Positions 44,163 through 53,367 are shown, numbered from the stretch's first letter. The stretch is DNA of 64,000 nucleotides from an uncultured Lachnospiraceae bacterium (GCA_910588955.1 CAJURQ010000006.1:44949-108948); one strand, 5' to 3'. The notes: generated from the sequence alone by a model not told the origin. Numbers and translations: made by a program.

Positions 44163-44217
44163 CCTCGCATTTTTCGCCGGAAACTTCCCGCACCGGCTTA
44201 ATATTTGTTTTCTGTGC

Positions 44218-44988
44218 TTACTCCGCCGTCGCCTCTTCCGTATACTTCACCGCCAACTCATTGACCGTGCCATCCGCAAGCATCTTGTCGATGGACTTGT
44301 TGATCTTGTCAAGCAGCTCCGTATTTCCCTTCTGCACCGCGATCGCGTACTCCTCGGACTCAAACGCGCCCGGATCCTCCACTATCTTTAAGCCCTCGTT
44401 GTCACCCACATATTTCTTTGCTGTAGCGGAGTCGATCACTACCACGTCGCACTTACCGTTCACAAGCTCCATAACAGCCTCGGTGCCTTTCTTGAAAGCC
44501 TCGTAGGTGTAGCCCATATCCTGCACACAGATTTCTCCGGTATAGCCCTGTATCACGCAAATTTTCTTGTCAGCCATATCTGTAGCCGCCGTTATGTCGG
44601 AGTCTTCTCTCACAATCATAACCTGCGTAGCTGTGTAGTAAGGGGTAGAGAAATCTACGGTTTCCTTTCTCTCATCCGTAGCAGTCATGCCTGCGATCAC
44701 CGCGTCGATCTGCCCGTTCTGCAGCGCAACCAGAAGGGAGTCAAACTCCATGTTCTCCATCGCCGCCGTCATGCCGTTGTCCTCTGCAATCTGCTTTGCG
44801 ATCGCCATATCGATGCCGTCATACTCGCCGATCGCACCGTTTGAAGTGACATACTCAAAGGGCGGGAACTCCGCATTTGTACCGAAGGTCAGTGTATTTC
44901 CCTTCGCCGCACCGCCGCATGCCGTCAGCGTGCACACCGTCATCACCATGGCAAGCGTCATTGTCAAAAATTTTGTTGCTTTTTTCAT
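44218..44988 (-). CDS. Amino acid ABC transporter substrate-binding lipoprotein
   Basis: A 256-residue binding lipoprotein of conventional SBP_bac_3 order: lipobox LTAC, lobe one TLTFGTNAEFPPFEYV ... GEYDGIDMAIAKQIAEDNG ... IDAVIAGMTATDERKETVDFS, then lobe two MADKKICVIQGYTGEIC and the return helices KINKSIDKMLADGTVNELAVKY. Start at 44988 because GAGGAGG lies eight bases upstream; an 11-codon extension is out of reach of a site. It binds a polar amino acid outside the membrane. Unusually, it is the last gene of its operon: permease (46491), ATPase (45752), then this protein. Confidence 0.95.
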   Translation of the reverse strand: MKKATKFLTMTLAMVMTVCTLTACGGAAKGNTLTFGTNAEFPPFEYVTSNGAIGEYDGIDMAIAKQIAEDNGMTAAMENMEFDSLLVALQNGQIDAVIAGMTATDERKETVDFSTPYYTATQVMIVREDSDITAATDMADKKICVIQGYTGEICVQDMGYTYEAFKKGTEAVMELVNGKCDVVVIDSATAKKYVGDNEGLKIVEDPGAFESEEYAIAVQKGNTELLDKINKSIDKMLADGTVNELAVKYTEEATAE

Positions 44989-45029
44989 AATCTTATCCTC
45001 CTCTTTGTCTACATCTATCACAACCGCAG

Positions 45030-45752
45030 CTACAGAACCTTCGACAGGAAATTCTTTGTCCGCTCGTTCTGCGGGTTGTTAAAAATCTCATCGGGCGTAC
45101 CGCTCTCCATAACCACGCCCTGATCGATAAACAGCACGCGGGACGCCACCTCTCTCGCAAACCCCATCTCGTGCGTCACAATCACCATCGTCATACCGGA
45201 TCTCGCCAGATCCTTCATAACGTCCAGCACCTCACCCACCATCTCCGGGTCGAGCGCCGAAGTTGGCTCGTCAAAAAGCATGATCTCCGGATCCATTGCA
45301 AGCGCCCTCGCGATCGCCACACGCTGCTTCTGCCCGCCGGAAAGCTGCGCCGGGTAAGCGTTTGCCTTCTCGCCCAGATTGACACGCTCCAGAAGCTCCT
45401 GTCCCCGCTTCACTGCCTCCTCCTTCGTCATTTTCTTGAGAAGTACGGGCGCGAGCGTGATGTTATCCATAATGGTCAGATGGGGAAACAGATTAAACTG
45501 CTGAAACACCATACCCATCTTCTGCCGCACCCGGTTCACATTCACCTTCGGCGCCGTGATCAGCTCATCGTCCACATAAATTTCCCCCTCTGTAACCGTC
45601 TCCAACAAATTCAGGCAGCGCAGGAAGGTACTCTTCCCCGACCCTGAGGGTCCGATCACAACCACCACTTCTCCCTGCGTGATGTGCTCGTCGATCCCGC
45701 TTAAGACTTCCAGATCTTCAAATTTTTTATGTAGGTTATTTACTCGTATCAT
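45030..45752 (-). CDS. Polar amino acid ABC transporter, ATP-binding protein
   Basis: A 240-residue GlnQ-type ATPase with Walker A GPSGSGKST, VFQQFNLFPH (Q-loop), LSGGQKQRVAIARAL, Walker B IMLFDEPTSALD and THEMGF. Start at 45752 because GGAG lies six bases upstream; four upstream codons in frame are inside the ribosome site. It drives the permease encoded by the preceding gene. Lacks the charged insert seen in the other ATPase (40850-41626), so the two transporters are not recent duplicates. Confidence 0.95.
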   Translation of the reverse strand: MIRVNNLHKKFEDLEVLSGIDEHITQGEVVVVIGPSGSGKSTFLRCLNLLETVTEGEIYVDDELITAPKVNVNRVRQKMGMVFQQFNLFPHLTIMDNITLAPVLLKKMTKEEAVKRGQELLERVNLGEKANAYPAQLSGGQKQRVAIARALAMDPEIMLFDEPTSALDPEMVGEVLDVMKDLARSGMTMVIVTHEMGFAREVASRVLFIDQGVVMESGTPDEIFNNPQNERTKNFLSKVL

Positions 45753-45801
45753 AATTGTCTCCACTCACAGAGAATGCCGCTTTTGAACCATTTTCGCATT
45801 G

Positions 45802-46491
45802 TCAGCGTGCATCCGCCCTGCGCAGCCGTATCTCCACCTGACGCAGCGCCAGGGTCAGTATCTTAATCAGCACATAATAGATAACCGCAGTTCCGATTAA
45901 CGGCATAAACGCAATAAATGTCGCACTCTTGATGAAATCTCCCGCTTTCTGGATATCCATCAGTCCCACATAGCCGACGATGGCGGTTTCCTTGATCAGC
46001 ACGATAAACTCGTTGCACAGCGCAGGGAAAATATTTTTGACCGCCTGCGGCACGACAATCCTGCTCATGGTCTGAAACGCGGAAAGCCCGAGCGACCTGC
46101 CCGCCTCCGTCTGTCCCTTGTCGATAGACAGGATACCCGCCCGGACAATCTCGGACACATACGCGCCGGAGTTGACGCCGAAAGCAATCGCCGCAATAAT
46201 CCATTTATCAAGCGGCACCGTCGCAAAGATAACGAAGTAAATAATCATAAGCTGTGTCACCGAGGGCGTACCGCGGATCACATCCGTATAGATACCGCCG
46301 ATAAATCGGAGCAGTTTTTTCTTTGACAGATTGCATATGGCAATCAGCATACCAATCAGAATACCGATAACGATTGCGAGAAGCGACACTTTGATCGTCA
46401 CGCCAATACCGCTCAGAAGAAGCTTGTAACGGTCTTCCCTGATAAAACATTTATAAAACAGATCACTGAAATTCGCCGCCCACTCTGACAT
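45802..46491 (-). CDS. Polar amino acid ABC transporter, permease
   Basis: A 229-residue permease with about five membrane helices and the EAA loop GQTEAGRSLGLSAFQTMSRIVVPQ; VIRGTPSVTQLMIIYF and NSGAYVSEIVRAGI are standard for the HisM/GlnP family. Start at 46491 (AAGGA about ten bases upstream) rather than 46545, whose 18 extra residues are strongly charged and not membrane-like. First gene of the operon with the ATPase and binding protein. Confidence 0.93.
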   Translation of the reverse strand: MSEWAANFSDLFYKCFIREDRYKLLLSGIGVTIKVSLLAIVIGILIGMLIAICNLSKKKLLRFIGGIYTDVIRGTPSVTQLMIIYFVIFATVPLDKWIIAAIAFGVNSGAYVSEIVRAGILSIDKGQTEAGRSLGLSAFQTMSRIVVPQAVKNIFPALCNEFIVLIKETAIVGYVGLMDIQKAGDFIKSATFIAFMPLIGTAVIYYVLIKILTLALRQVEIRLRRADAR

Positions 46492-46599
46492 CCGTCTTTC
46501 GTCCTTTCTATCTTCTGAACCCGTGCCCGCTCTATCATACCACAACCTTTTCCGAAAAGAAAGGAGAAAAATGCATATTATACACTTTCCTCCTTATAT

Positions 46600-49314
46600 T
46601 TAAGCGTCCAATTCTCGCTTCCACTCTTCGATGATCTCCTCGCACCGTTCCGTGTCGATATCCTCCACCGCGTTTTTCAGTCTACCAAAGATATCCTTCT
46701 GCGCATCGCTGTAAGAATACTGGTTCATATCTTTAATTGCCTGCTCCATGGCATCCATGTCCAGATTTTCCATCGCCTCTTCCATCTGTTCAAAAAGCGC
46801 TTTCAATTCTTCCACTTCCGCCGCCCTGCCGCTCTGTTCTTCCTCTTCCTTTACAAAATAGGGAGCAAGAATGCCTTTATAGAACATATATTCCTCCAGC
46901 ATTCCCGGCGTAATTTTGTGGATCAGCGCCGCGTTCCCTGCGTTCCCCGCCGCCTCCATCTGCTCAGCGGTGTACGCCAAATCCGTAGCGCCAATCTGTC
47001 TCGACGCGCTCTTTAACGCGTGCACCTCCACCGTGTAATCCTTCCACCGCTCTTTCTGCTCGTACTCCTGTATGAGCGCGCATTTCTTCTCGATCACGCG
47101 GTAATATTCCTTCAACACGGACCAGAACAGTTCTTCGTTCCCGAGGAATCCCAGCGCTTTTTGCACATCCAGTCCCTCAATGACAATGTTCGTAGCCATC
47201 TGTGGTCCGCCGTCATCCCTGTGTATATTCAACATCGGTCCGTTTTTCTTATTCTTCTTTTTCTCAATTTTCTCCGGCGGCAGCCATTTGCGAAGCTTGG
47301 AAACCATATCCCGCATCTCGATCGGCTTCGTCACGAAATCGTTCATACCCTCGCTGATAAACATTTCCGCAGTTCCCTCCACCGCGTTAGCTGTGAGGGC
47401 GATAATCGGCACCTGCCCGTTGTTCCCCAAGAGTCTTCGGATGACCCTCGTCGTCTCCACACCGTCCATCTCGGGCATCATATGATCCATAAATATAATA
47501 TCGTAACGCTTATCCGTGACCATCAGAACTGCGTCTTTGCCGCTGAGCGCCGTCTCTATCTTCATCTCAAGCGGGTTTAAAAGCCCCTTCGCCACCGTCA
47601 GATTGATGGCATTGTCGTCCACCACCAGAATCTCCGCCTTGGGCGCCACGAAATCAAAGTCCTCCGCCTCCATCAGCGAAAAGGCAGCGTTGTCCTCCTT
47701 GCCGTTAAAAATATTTGCGAGCCCCAGAATATAGAGCGGCTTTTTCACCACGCGCAGATTCGGCAGTTCATAGGAGCGCACCGAGCGGTAATTTGTCAGA
47801 AGCACGCCTTTTACCTCGGGATGCAGCCTCAAAAAATACTGCACGGCTTCCGTAAAGAGCGGCTGCTCTATAAAGAAATATCCCGCGCCGCTCTCCTCAA
47901 TCCGGTTCAATGCCTCCTCCGAATCCAGTCTCTCATAGCTGACGCCAAGCCTTTCCAGATCAATCGCCAGCTCCTGCGCAATGTAATCGCTCTGAATCAG
48001 CCCCGCCGAAACAACATTTTCCGGCAGCTTTTCGACCGAATGCTGAATATCCGTCACCTTCTGGGGAATCACAAAGGAAAACGTCGATCCTTGTCCATAT
48101 ATGCTGTCCACATGGATTTTCCCCTTCATCAGCGTCACAAGCTGCTTGCAGATAGCAAGCCCCAGCCCGGTTCCCTCAATATTTCGGTTTCTCTTGCTGT
48201 CAAGCTGCTGAAAGGACTGGAAAAGCTTACTCATATCGCTCTCTTTGATGCCGCTCCCCGTATCCGTAATGGACACGATCAATTCTATCATATCCTCCGA
48301 CGTCTGCAGAAAATCGACCTTGATATGCACATTCCCCTCTTTGGTAAATTTGACGGCATTGTTCGCTATATTTACCATAACCTGCTTAATGCGCACATTG
48401 TCGCCGTAAAGCCCCGCCGGCAGATCCGGATTCACGTCCACCGTCAGCTCCAGATCCTTGCTGCCGATACGCGTCATAATAATGTTGGACACATCATTGA
48501 TCATGGACATCGGTTCGTACTCCACGTCGCTGATATCCATCATGCCCGATTCAATCTTGGAAAAGTCCAGAATGTCATTGATAATCGTAAGGAGCGTCTG
48601 CCCCGAAGATTTGATCTGCCCGATATATTCCCTCGCCGCAGGCGTCAGATCTTCCCTGAGCGCCATCTCCGCCATCCCGATCACCGCGTTCATGGGGGTG
48701 CGGATCTCATGGCTCATATTCGCCAGAAAGTCCGATTTCATACTGGAAGTTTTCTGCAGCTCCATGTTGGTCAGACTCACCTGATATTTGCTGTAGGCAA
48801 TGTCCGAAAGAACGTTGGCAATCGTGTAGAGCGCATTTGACACCTTCCTTACCGTTTCCTTGTCCACAATCCTGATAGCCTGCGAAGCACGCACCATCTC
48901 ATCCGCGTCTGCACCGATCTCCGCCGCCACATGCCGTATCTCTTCTTCATCAGGCGGTATGGTCAGCATCTGTCCGCCGATAAAGCATCCCACCAGATGC
49001 CCGTGCGCCATAATGGGCGCCGCAAACGCCACCAGTCCTGCATGGCAGAAATAGGCGCAGGAGCCGCCCGCCTTCGCCGCTTTTTCCACACCAAGCCTGT
49101 CGCATTCCTGACAGCGTTTCCGCCCCTCCTCGGTGTTTCTGACAAATTTTTTGCAAAAATCCGTGAACCCGGAAGGCTTCGTCTGTATCGTGCCGGAAGC
49201 GTTCGTAATCATGGATGCGATTCCGGACATATCCGAAAATGCATCCTGTATTTTCTGTAAAGATTCCACATCTATCAAATCTGTCAGCTTGAGTTCGCTC
49301 TCTATGATCGCCAT
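46600..49314 (-). CDS. Hybrid sensor histidine kinase with PocR, receiver and HPt domains
   Basis: 904 residues. PocR ligand-binding domain (about 8-165, with CxxC-rich stretches CQECDRLG and CAYFCHAGL), HisKA (about 190-255, phospho-acceptor His in MSHEIRTPMN), HATPase_c (about 300-420, N box IANNAVKFT, G boxes DTGSGI and GTGLGLA), a degenerate receiver-like segment (about 440-550), an intact receiver (about 555-675, phospho-acceptor Asp in IIFMDHMMPEMDG) and an HPt domain (about 735-830, His in EVHALKSASRQIG). No membrane segments: a cytosolic kinase. PocR domains sense small molecules such as propanediol or related ligands. Start with GGGAGG before ATG. It follows the two-receiver regulator gene by 30 bases and is probably its phosphorelay partner. 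Confidence 0.93.
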   Translation of the reverse strand: MAIIESELKLTDLIDVESLQKIQDAFSDMSGIASMITNASGTIQTKPSGFTDFCKKFVRNTEEGRKRCQECDRLGVEKAAKAGGSCAYFCHAGLVAFAAPIMAHGHLVGCFIGGQMLTIPPDEEEIRHVAAEIGADADEMVRASQAIRIVDKETVRKVSNALYTIANVLSDIAYSKYQVSLTNMELQKTSSMKSDFLANMSHEIRTPMNAVIGMAEMALREDLTPAAREYIGQIKSSGQTLLTIINDILDFSKIESGMMDISDVEYEPMSMINDVSNIIMTRIGSKDLELTVDVNPDLPAGLYGDNVRIKQVMVNIANNAVKFTKEGNVHIKVDFLQTSEDMIELIVSITDTGSGIKESDMSKLFQSFQQLDSKRNRNIEGTGLGLAICKQLVTLMKGKIHVDSIYGQGSTFSFVIPQKVTDIQHSVEKLPENVVSAGLIQSDYIAQELAIDLERLGVSYERLDSEEALNRIEESGAGYFFIEQPLFTEAVQYFLRLHPEVKGVLLTNYRSVRSYELPNLRVVKKPLYILGLANIFNGKEDNAAFSLMEAEDFDFVAPKAEILVVDDNAINLTVAKGLLNPLEMKIETALSGKDAVLMVTDKRYDIIFMDHMMPEMDGVETTRVIRRLLGNNGQVPIIALTANAVEGTAEMFISEGMNDFVTKPIEMRDMVSKLRKWLPPEKIEKKKNKKNGPMLNIHRDDGGPQMATNIVIEGLDVQKALGFLGNEELFWSVLKEYYRVIEKKCALIQEYEQKERWKDYTVEVHALKSASRQIGATDLAYTAEQMEAAGNAGNAALIHKITPGMLEEYMFYKGILAPYFVKEEEEQSGRAAEVEELKALFEQMEEAMENLDMDAMEQAIKDMNQYSYSDAQKDIFGRLKNAVEDIDTERCEEIIEEWKRELDA

Positions 49315-49344
49315 GGCAACCTCCCTCTACAGAAATATCATTTA

Positions 49345-50223
49345 TCAGCCCAAGACACCTTTTATCGTGGAGGAAAGCTTTTCCATATCAATCGGCTTGG
49401 CGAGATATCCCTGCGGTTTCATCGCCAGCACCTCCATGATCTTATTTCTGTCTGTCACACCCGTGAGGAACACGACAGGAAGACTTCTCGTCGCCGGATT
49501 CTCCCGGATCTTTGCGAGAACCGCCGCACCGTTATCTACCGGCATCTCATAATCGAGAATCACCATGTCTGTCTTTTTCGTCTCAAGAAACTTCAGGGCA
49601 ATCTTGCCGCTGATAGCCGTCGCCACATCGTAGCGCTCCACCAGATACCCTTTTAAGAGCTTAAGTACACTACTGTCGTCGTCCACCACCAGAATATGCT
49701 TCTTTCTCGCCGCCTCTTCCCTCAGCTTCTTCTCCTTTTCCTCTTCTTTCGCAAGCTGTGCCAGAAGTTCCTCCGCCACCCGCATGACATCCTCTGTTTT
49801 CAGCGTGCTTTCCGGCACTGTCACGGACCGTTTCCCCCGGATGCTGTCGGGCCGTTTTTCCTTCAGAAGTTTGACAATGCCCTCTTCCAGCTTCTGCGTG
49901 GAAATCGGGCGGCGGAATATCGTAACGTTCATGGAAGGGGCAATGCGCACAAACTGTTCACACTCATCGGAGTCCCCGACGATCACGATGGGAATCCTCT
50001 CCTCCGCAATCTTGCTCTCCACATTGACAAACCGTTTCAGATCGTCTGGATTTTCCCCGTACAGACAATAGACAAGCACATCCGGCTGTACATATTTAAT
50101 ATGGTTCATAATATCGTCGTAGCGCTCCGAGGTGCTGACACACTCGAAGCTGAAATCCATATATGTAAAAAATTCATTGATAACCATCTTGTTATTTCCC
50201 GTCAGTAAAACCTTGTACTTCAT
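49345..50223 (-). CDS. Two-receiver response regulator without output domain
   Basis: 292 residues. The N-terminal third (1-125) has the receiver fold pattern but no clear acidic pocket (MKYKVLLTGNNKMVINEF, LVYCLYGENPDD), so it is a pseudo-receiver. A charged helical linker with many Glu/Lys (about 150-175) follows. The C-terminal receiver (about 175-292) is intact: HILVVDDDSSV, phospho-acceptor Asp in MVILDYEMPVDNG, VVFLTGV and LAKPI (Lys). No DNA-binding or enzymatic output domain. First gene of a two-gene unit with the hybrid kinase; likely an intermediate in its phosphorelay. GAGGGGG eight bases before the ATG. Confidence 0.9.
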   Translation of the reverse strand: MKYKVLLTGNNKMVINEFFTYMDFSFECVSTSERYDDIMNHIKYVQPDVLVYCLYGENPDDLKRFVNVESKIAEERIPIVIVGDSDECEQFVRIAPSMNVTIFRRPISTQKLEEGIVKLLKEKRPDSIRGKRSVTVPESTLKTEDVMRVAEELLAQLAKEEEKEKKLREEAARKKHILVVDDDSSVLKLLKGYLVERYDVATAISGKIALKFLETKKTDMVILDYEMPVDNGAAVLAKIRENPATRSLPVVFLTGVTDRNKIMEVLAMKPQGYLAKPIDMEKLSSTIKGVLG

Positions 50224-50407
50224 ATTCTTTGCCCCCTCATAAATATAGTTCTTATTCTCGCCGCCCTCCCGGAAAATCCCCCGTTTTTTCCCAGGAGCGG
50301 ACAGTTATATAAAACAAGTATACCAAAATCCCCCACTTTTTGCACTGCTTTTTTGCGGGAAGTATGCTAAACTAGTGATAACAGAAATCGGGGGAGGGAA
50401 TTTACTT

Positions 50408-51295
50408 ATGATCAAAGAAATCAAGTGGAACGAGCGGTTTAACATCGGCGTGGAAAGTATCGATACCGCCCACCGGAAACTGTTTTCCATCGTGGGAAAA
50501 CTGATCGCCCTCAACGAGGACGAGAACAAGCAGCAGCACGCATGTCGTGAGGGCATAAAATATTTCAAAAGCTATACCATGAAGCATTTCGCGGACGAGG
50601 AAGCCTACATGCGGTCCATCAATTACCCGGACCTCGCCATCCATAAAAGTCTGCACGACAGCTTGCGGAATAAGACGCTCCCGGCTCTGGAGGCGGAGAT
50701 GGAAGCGAACGACTATTCCACCGAATCGGTAGGGCATTTTCTCGGAATCTGCGTGGGATGGCTGAACGGTCATATCATGGTCGAAGACCGCGCCATCACA
50801 GGCAAGAACCCGCACAAATGGGTGCACCAGCCGGATGACAACGAGCTGGAAAATCTGGAAAAAGCGCTTTCACAGGCGCTGGAAAGTCTGTCGCAGGCGG
50901 ATGTCGATGTCATCAGCCGCCGCTACAGCGGGGAGGAATTTTCCACCGGAAAGACACTCTGCTTCCGCCTGACATACCGCACAGAGGAAAAGAAACCCAT
51001 ACGCATTTATCTGGTTTATGAAGAATCCCTTGTGCTGCACACGCTCAGCGAAATTCTGGGAAAAGACATTTACAAGATCGACCAGACGGTAATCACCGCC
51101 ATGAAACTTCTGTCGGAGCAGTTCATAAGCCGGCTGAAAACGCACTTCCCGCTTACAGAATGCGGCACCCTCGAGCGGAACGACATGCTGACCTTTGAAC
51201 AGTTTGTCCGCACATTCGACAAGGAATATCCGCCCTACAGCCTGCTTCTTGGCGCGGAGGGGAAGGGGTATTTCGCGTTCTGCGCGCAGGTATAA
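50408..51295 (+). CDS. Bacteriohemerythrin with a C-terminal CheX-like domain
   Basis: 295 residues. Hemerythrin domain (about 1-135): WNERFNIGVESIDTAHRKLF, HFADEEAYMRSINYPDLAIHKSLHD and LNGHIMVEDRAI supply the expected His and Glu/Asp ligands of a di-iron oxygen-binding centre. The C-terminal 150 residues (IYLVYEESLVLHTLSEILG, DQTVITAMKLLSEQFISRL, YSLLLGAEGKGYFAFC) resemble CheX/CheC-type phosphatase folds in order of elements, but the catalytic E..N signature is not obvious. Start at 50408 with GGGAGGG nine bases upstream. Divergent from the receiver/kinase pair, so an oxygen- or redox-responsive input into that relay is possible. Confidence 0.8.
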   Translation: MIKEIKWNERFNIGVESIDTAHRKLFSIVGKLIALNEDENKQQHACREGIKYFKSYTMKHFADEEAYMRSINYPDLAIHKSLHDSLRNKTLPALEAEMEANDYSTESVGHFLGICVGWLNGHIMVEDRAITGKNPHKWVHQPDDNELENLEKALSQALESLSQADVDVISRRYSGEEFSTGKTLCFRLTYRTEEKKPIRIYLVYEESLVLHTLSEILGKDIYKIDQTVITAMKLLSEQFISRLKTHFPLTECGTLERNDMLTFEQFVRTFDKEYPPYSLLLGAEGKGYFAFCAQV

Positions 51296-51310
51296 AAAGA
51301 AAACATGAAG

Positions 51311-51336
51311 AAGGCGGGCAATCTGCTGTCCGCCTT
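51311..51336. terminator. Intrinsic terminator between the hemerythrin and MFS genes
   Basis: AAGGCGG (51311-51317) and CCGCCTT (51330-51336) form a 7-bp stem with a 12-base loop followed by TTCC on the + strand. It lies 15 bases after the hemerythrin stop and can also serve the converging MFS gene. Confidence 0.65.
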
Positions 51337-51387
51337 TTCCTATTCCTATATATCTTTTATACGCTCTTTAAATTTTCACGCTGCCTG

Positions 51388-52674
51388 CTACTCCGTATAA
51401 CTGTATCTTCGCAAAATCCGTCCGAATCCCAGACAGATCACCACCCCGAGCACACCGAGAATAAACATCATCATCGCCGCACCCGATCCTTTCCCCTCGC
51501 CGAACAGCCTGACAAGCATACCCCGCGCGGGCGATGCCGCCATCACCGGTTCACAAAACTGATCTACCATAAAACCGCCCAGAGACAAACCAATCGGAAT
51601 GGTAAAAAACTGTAACGTGTTTCTGCAGGAATAGACACGTCCCTGCATATCCACAGGAATCGTCGTCCGCAAAATCACGTCCAGATTTGCGCTCATCACA
51701 GGCACTAACAGCCAGCCGATGATCTGCCCCATGCACCACAATACAGGCAGCTCTGTAAATGCCAGCAGAAAATTTTCCGTGCCAAGCGAAAACAGCATCG
51801 TCAGATAGATTACCCGGACACGGTTTTTCGGCGCGGGCAGCGCCGTCACAATCAGACTGCCAAATAACATGGCAATTCCCGCGCAGGAAGTCACAATTCC
51901 CAGAACCGTCTCCCCGCCGTTTTCCCTCGGCAGAATCAGTGCCGGAAGCACCGCATCAAACGCCGACGCCACGAAATTGACCCCTGCCAGAAACAGAATC
52001 AATACAAGCACCAGCTCATTTTCCTTAAGGCAGACAAGCCCCGCTTTGACCGTTTCCAGAAAAGATTCCTGTCCTGCCTCTTCTTTCTGTTCCGGCATGG
52101 ACAGCTTTACCCCGAACAGCAAGGCAAAAAAAGCGATTGTGAAAGTGGCCAGATCCACATAAATGACAATGTCCATCCCCGCAAAGGCATACAGCGCCGT
52201 GGCAAAGACAGGATTCAGGATCGTCACAAGCGACGAAGAAAAAGACCGCAGACCGCTCGTCTTCTGGTAATACTTTTTTGGCGTGATCATGGTCATCGCC
52301 ACGTCGCTTGCGGGCTGCTGCACCGTATTCATCAAGCCTGTCAGGGCATTCAGAATATACATATGGACAGGCAGCAGCAAATCCGCTTTCAGCAAAATCA
52401 GAACCGTCACGGAACAACATGCCGCCAGCGTGTCGCAGACAAGCATCACCTTTTTCTTGTCCCACCTATCGCTCAATGCGCCCGCGAAAATACTCATCAC
52501 CACGTAAGGCGCGTAACTGCACACCGCAAGAAGCGCCGTCTGCAACGCGGACCCCGTCTTTTCATAGAGCCACAGCGTGAGCGCAAAACCCGTCATGGCG
52601 CTCCCAAGCTGTGACAGTGACTGGGTGCTCCACAAAATCAGAAACGTTTTTAATTCCTTTATGTTATTTTTCAT
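51388..52674 (-). CDS. MFS transporter, macrolide-exporter-like (MFS_3 group)
   Basis: 428 residues with about 12 membrane helices. The motif-A-like loop GALSDRWDKKKVMLVCD and the opening FLILWSTQSLSQLGSAMTGFALTLWLYEKTGS are typical of the Mef/MFS_3 exporter group. Further support for an antibiotic-export role comes from the leader upstream (52718-52808): a 14-codon peptide with its own strong ribosome site and competing hairpins, the arrangement of drug-induced translational or transcriptional attenuation. AAAGGAGCAAAGG precedes the ATG. The substrate is unknown. Confidence 0.9.
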   Translation of the reverse strand: MKNNIKELKTFLILWSTQSLSQLGSAMTGFALTLWLYEKTGSALQTALLAVCSYAPYVVMSIFAGALSDRWDKKKVMLVCDTLAACCSVTVLILLKADLLLPVHMYILNALTGLMNTVQQPASDVAMTMITPKKYYQKTSGLRSFSSSLVTILNPVFATALYAFAGMDIVIYVDLATFTIAFFALLFGVKLSMPEQKEEAGQESFLETVKAGLVCLKENELVLVLILFLAGVNFVASAFDAVLPALILPRENGGETVLGIVTSCAGIAMLFGSLIVTALPAPKNRVRVIYLTMLFSLGTENFLLAFTELPVLWCMGQIIGWLLVPVMSANLDVILRTTIPVDMQGRVYSCRNTLQFFTIPIGLSLGGFMVDQFCEPVMAASPARGMLVRLFGEGKGSGAAMMMFILGVLGVVICLGFGRILRRYSYTE

Positions 52675-52717
52675 TTTCCTTTGCTCCTTTTATTTGTAAT
52701 ATGAATCAGGATGCAAA

Positions 52718-52780
52718 GGCTGAGGACCTACAGCCAGCTACGGCTCTCCTCCATGCAATGTCCTCATCCCTTGCATGGAG
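52718..52780 (-). promoter_or_regulatory. Attenuator: competing hairpins in the MFS exporter leader
   Basis: Minus strand. Hairpin 1: CTCCATGCAA with TTGCATGGAG (52771-52780 and 52749-52758), perfect 10 bp, overlapping the end and stop of the leader peptide. Hairpin 2: GGCTG with CAGCC around TAGGTCCT (52718-52735). The loop of hairpin 1 holds TGAGGAC and hairpin 2 holds its exact complement GTCCTCA, so a third, mutually exclusive pairing exists. A ribosome stalled on the leader peptide would open hairpin 1. Confidence 0.65.
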
Positions 52781-52808
52781 CGTCTGCAATGCACAATACT
52801 AACGGCAT
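52764..52808 (-). CDS. Leader peptide (14 aa) of the MFS exporter
   Basis: ATG at 52808, seven bases after AAAGGAGG, a perfect ribosome site; the frame encodes MPLVLCIADAPCKG and stops at 52764-52766. The 3' end of the reading frame lies in the first arm of a 10-bp hairpin, as expected for a leader peptide whose translation controls downstream expression. The MFS start codon is about 90 bases further on. Confidence 0.65.
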   Translation of the reverse strand: MPLVLCIADAPCKG

Positions 52809-52884
52809 TCTGCTACCTCCTTTTATTTTGAACTGCTGCCACAGTTTCCTATTTCATAAAAACGTATCTCTAAACCCAGAATAT

Positions 52885-53367
52885 TTACAGTTCTTCCCGT
52901 ATCATTCGCCATGCCTCCACCAGCCGTTCCAGCGAATACCCCGCGTTCGCCGGGCTCGTGGACGGCAGGGCGACCGCCTCCCGACCCGTCACCGGGAAAA
53001 TATATTTCTGGTACAGTTGCTTCGCTTTCCCGCCGTTGGTGTAAATAGCGCGGATGTCCGCACAGCCAAGAATCTCTGATAAATCGTTGGGCGTCACATC
53101 CTTGATGCTGGCATCCGAGGAGCCTGCGATCTCACAGCTTGCAATCACATCCCACACCGCGATATGGTGGGACAAAAGCATCTCCCTTTTCTGCGCCACC
53201 GTTTCCGGCACCGCACAGTCAAGCACCTGCGCCATCACCCGCCAGAAGCGGTTCTGCTTATGACCGTAGAAAAACTGCTGCTCCCTCGATTTCACCGAGG
53301 GGAAACTGCCAAGTATCAAAATTTTGGAATGCTCGTCGTAGAGCGGTGGGATTGGGTGAGAAAGCAT
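52885..53367 (-). CDS. Mismatch uracil/hypoxanthine-DNA glycosylase (UDG family 6-like)
   Basis: A 160-residue enzyme of the uracil-DNA glycosylase superfamily, 'G/U mismatch-specific' or hypoxanthine glycosylase branch, which removes deaminated bases from DNA. Family blocks: ILILGSFPSVKSREQQFFYGHKQNRFW at the N-terminus, WDVIASCEIAGSSDASIKD and the C-terminal LPSTSPANA loop. AAGGAG six bases before the ATG. It is a single gene between the MFS leader and the hydrolase gene; no operon partner is apparent. Confidence 0.9.
   Translation of the reverse strand: MLSHPIPPLYDEHSKILILGSFPSVKSREQQFFYGHKQNRFWRVMAQVLDCAVPETVAQKREMLLSHHIAVWDVIASCEIAGSSDASIKDVTPNDLSEILGCADIRAIYTNGGKAKQLYQKYIFPVTGREAVALPSTSPANAGYSLERLVEAWRMIREEL

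Noticed and set aside
47821..48840. Long open frame on the + strand opposite the hybrid kinase gene
   Set aside because: It mirrors conserved HisKA/HATPase codons; its composition is typical of an antisense frame and there is no start signal.
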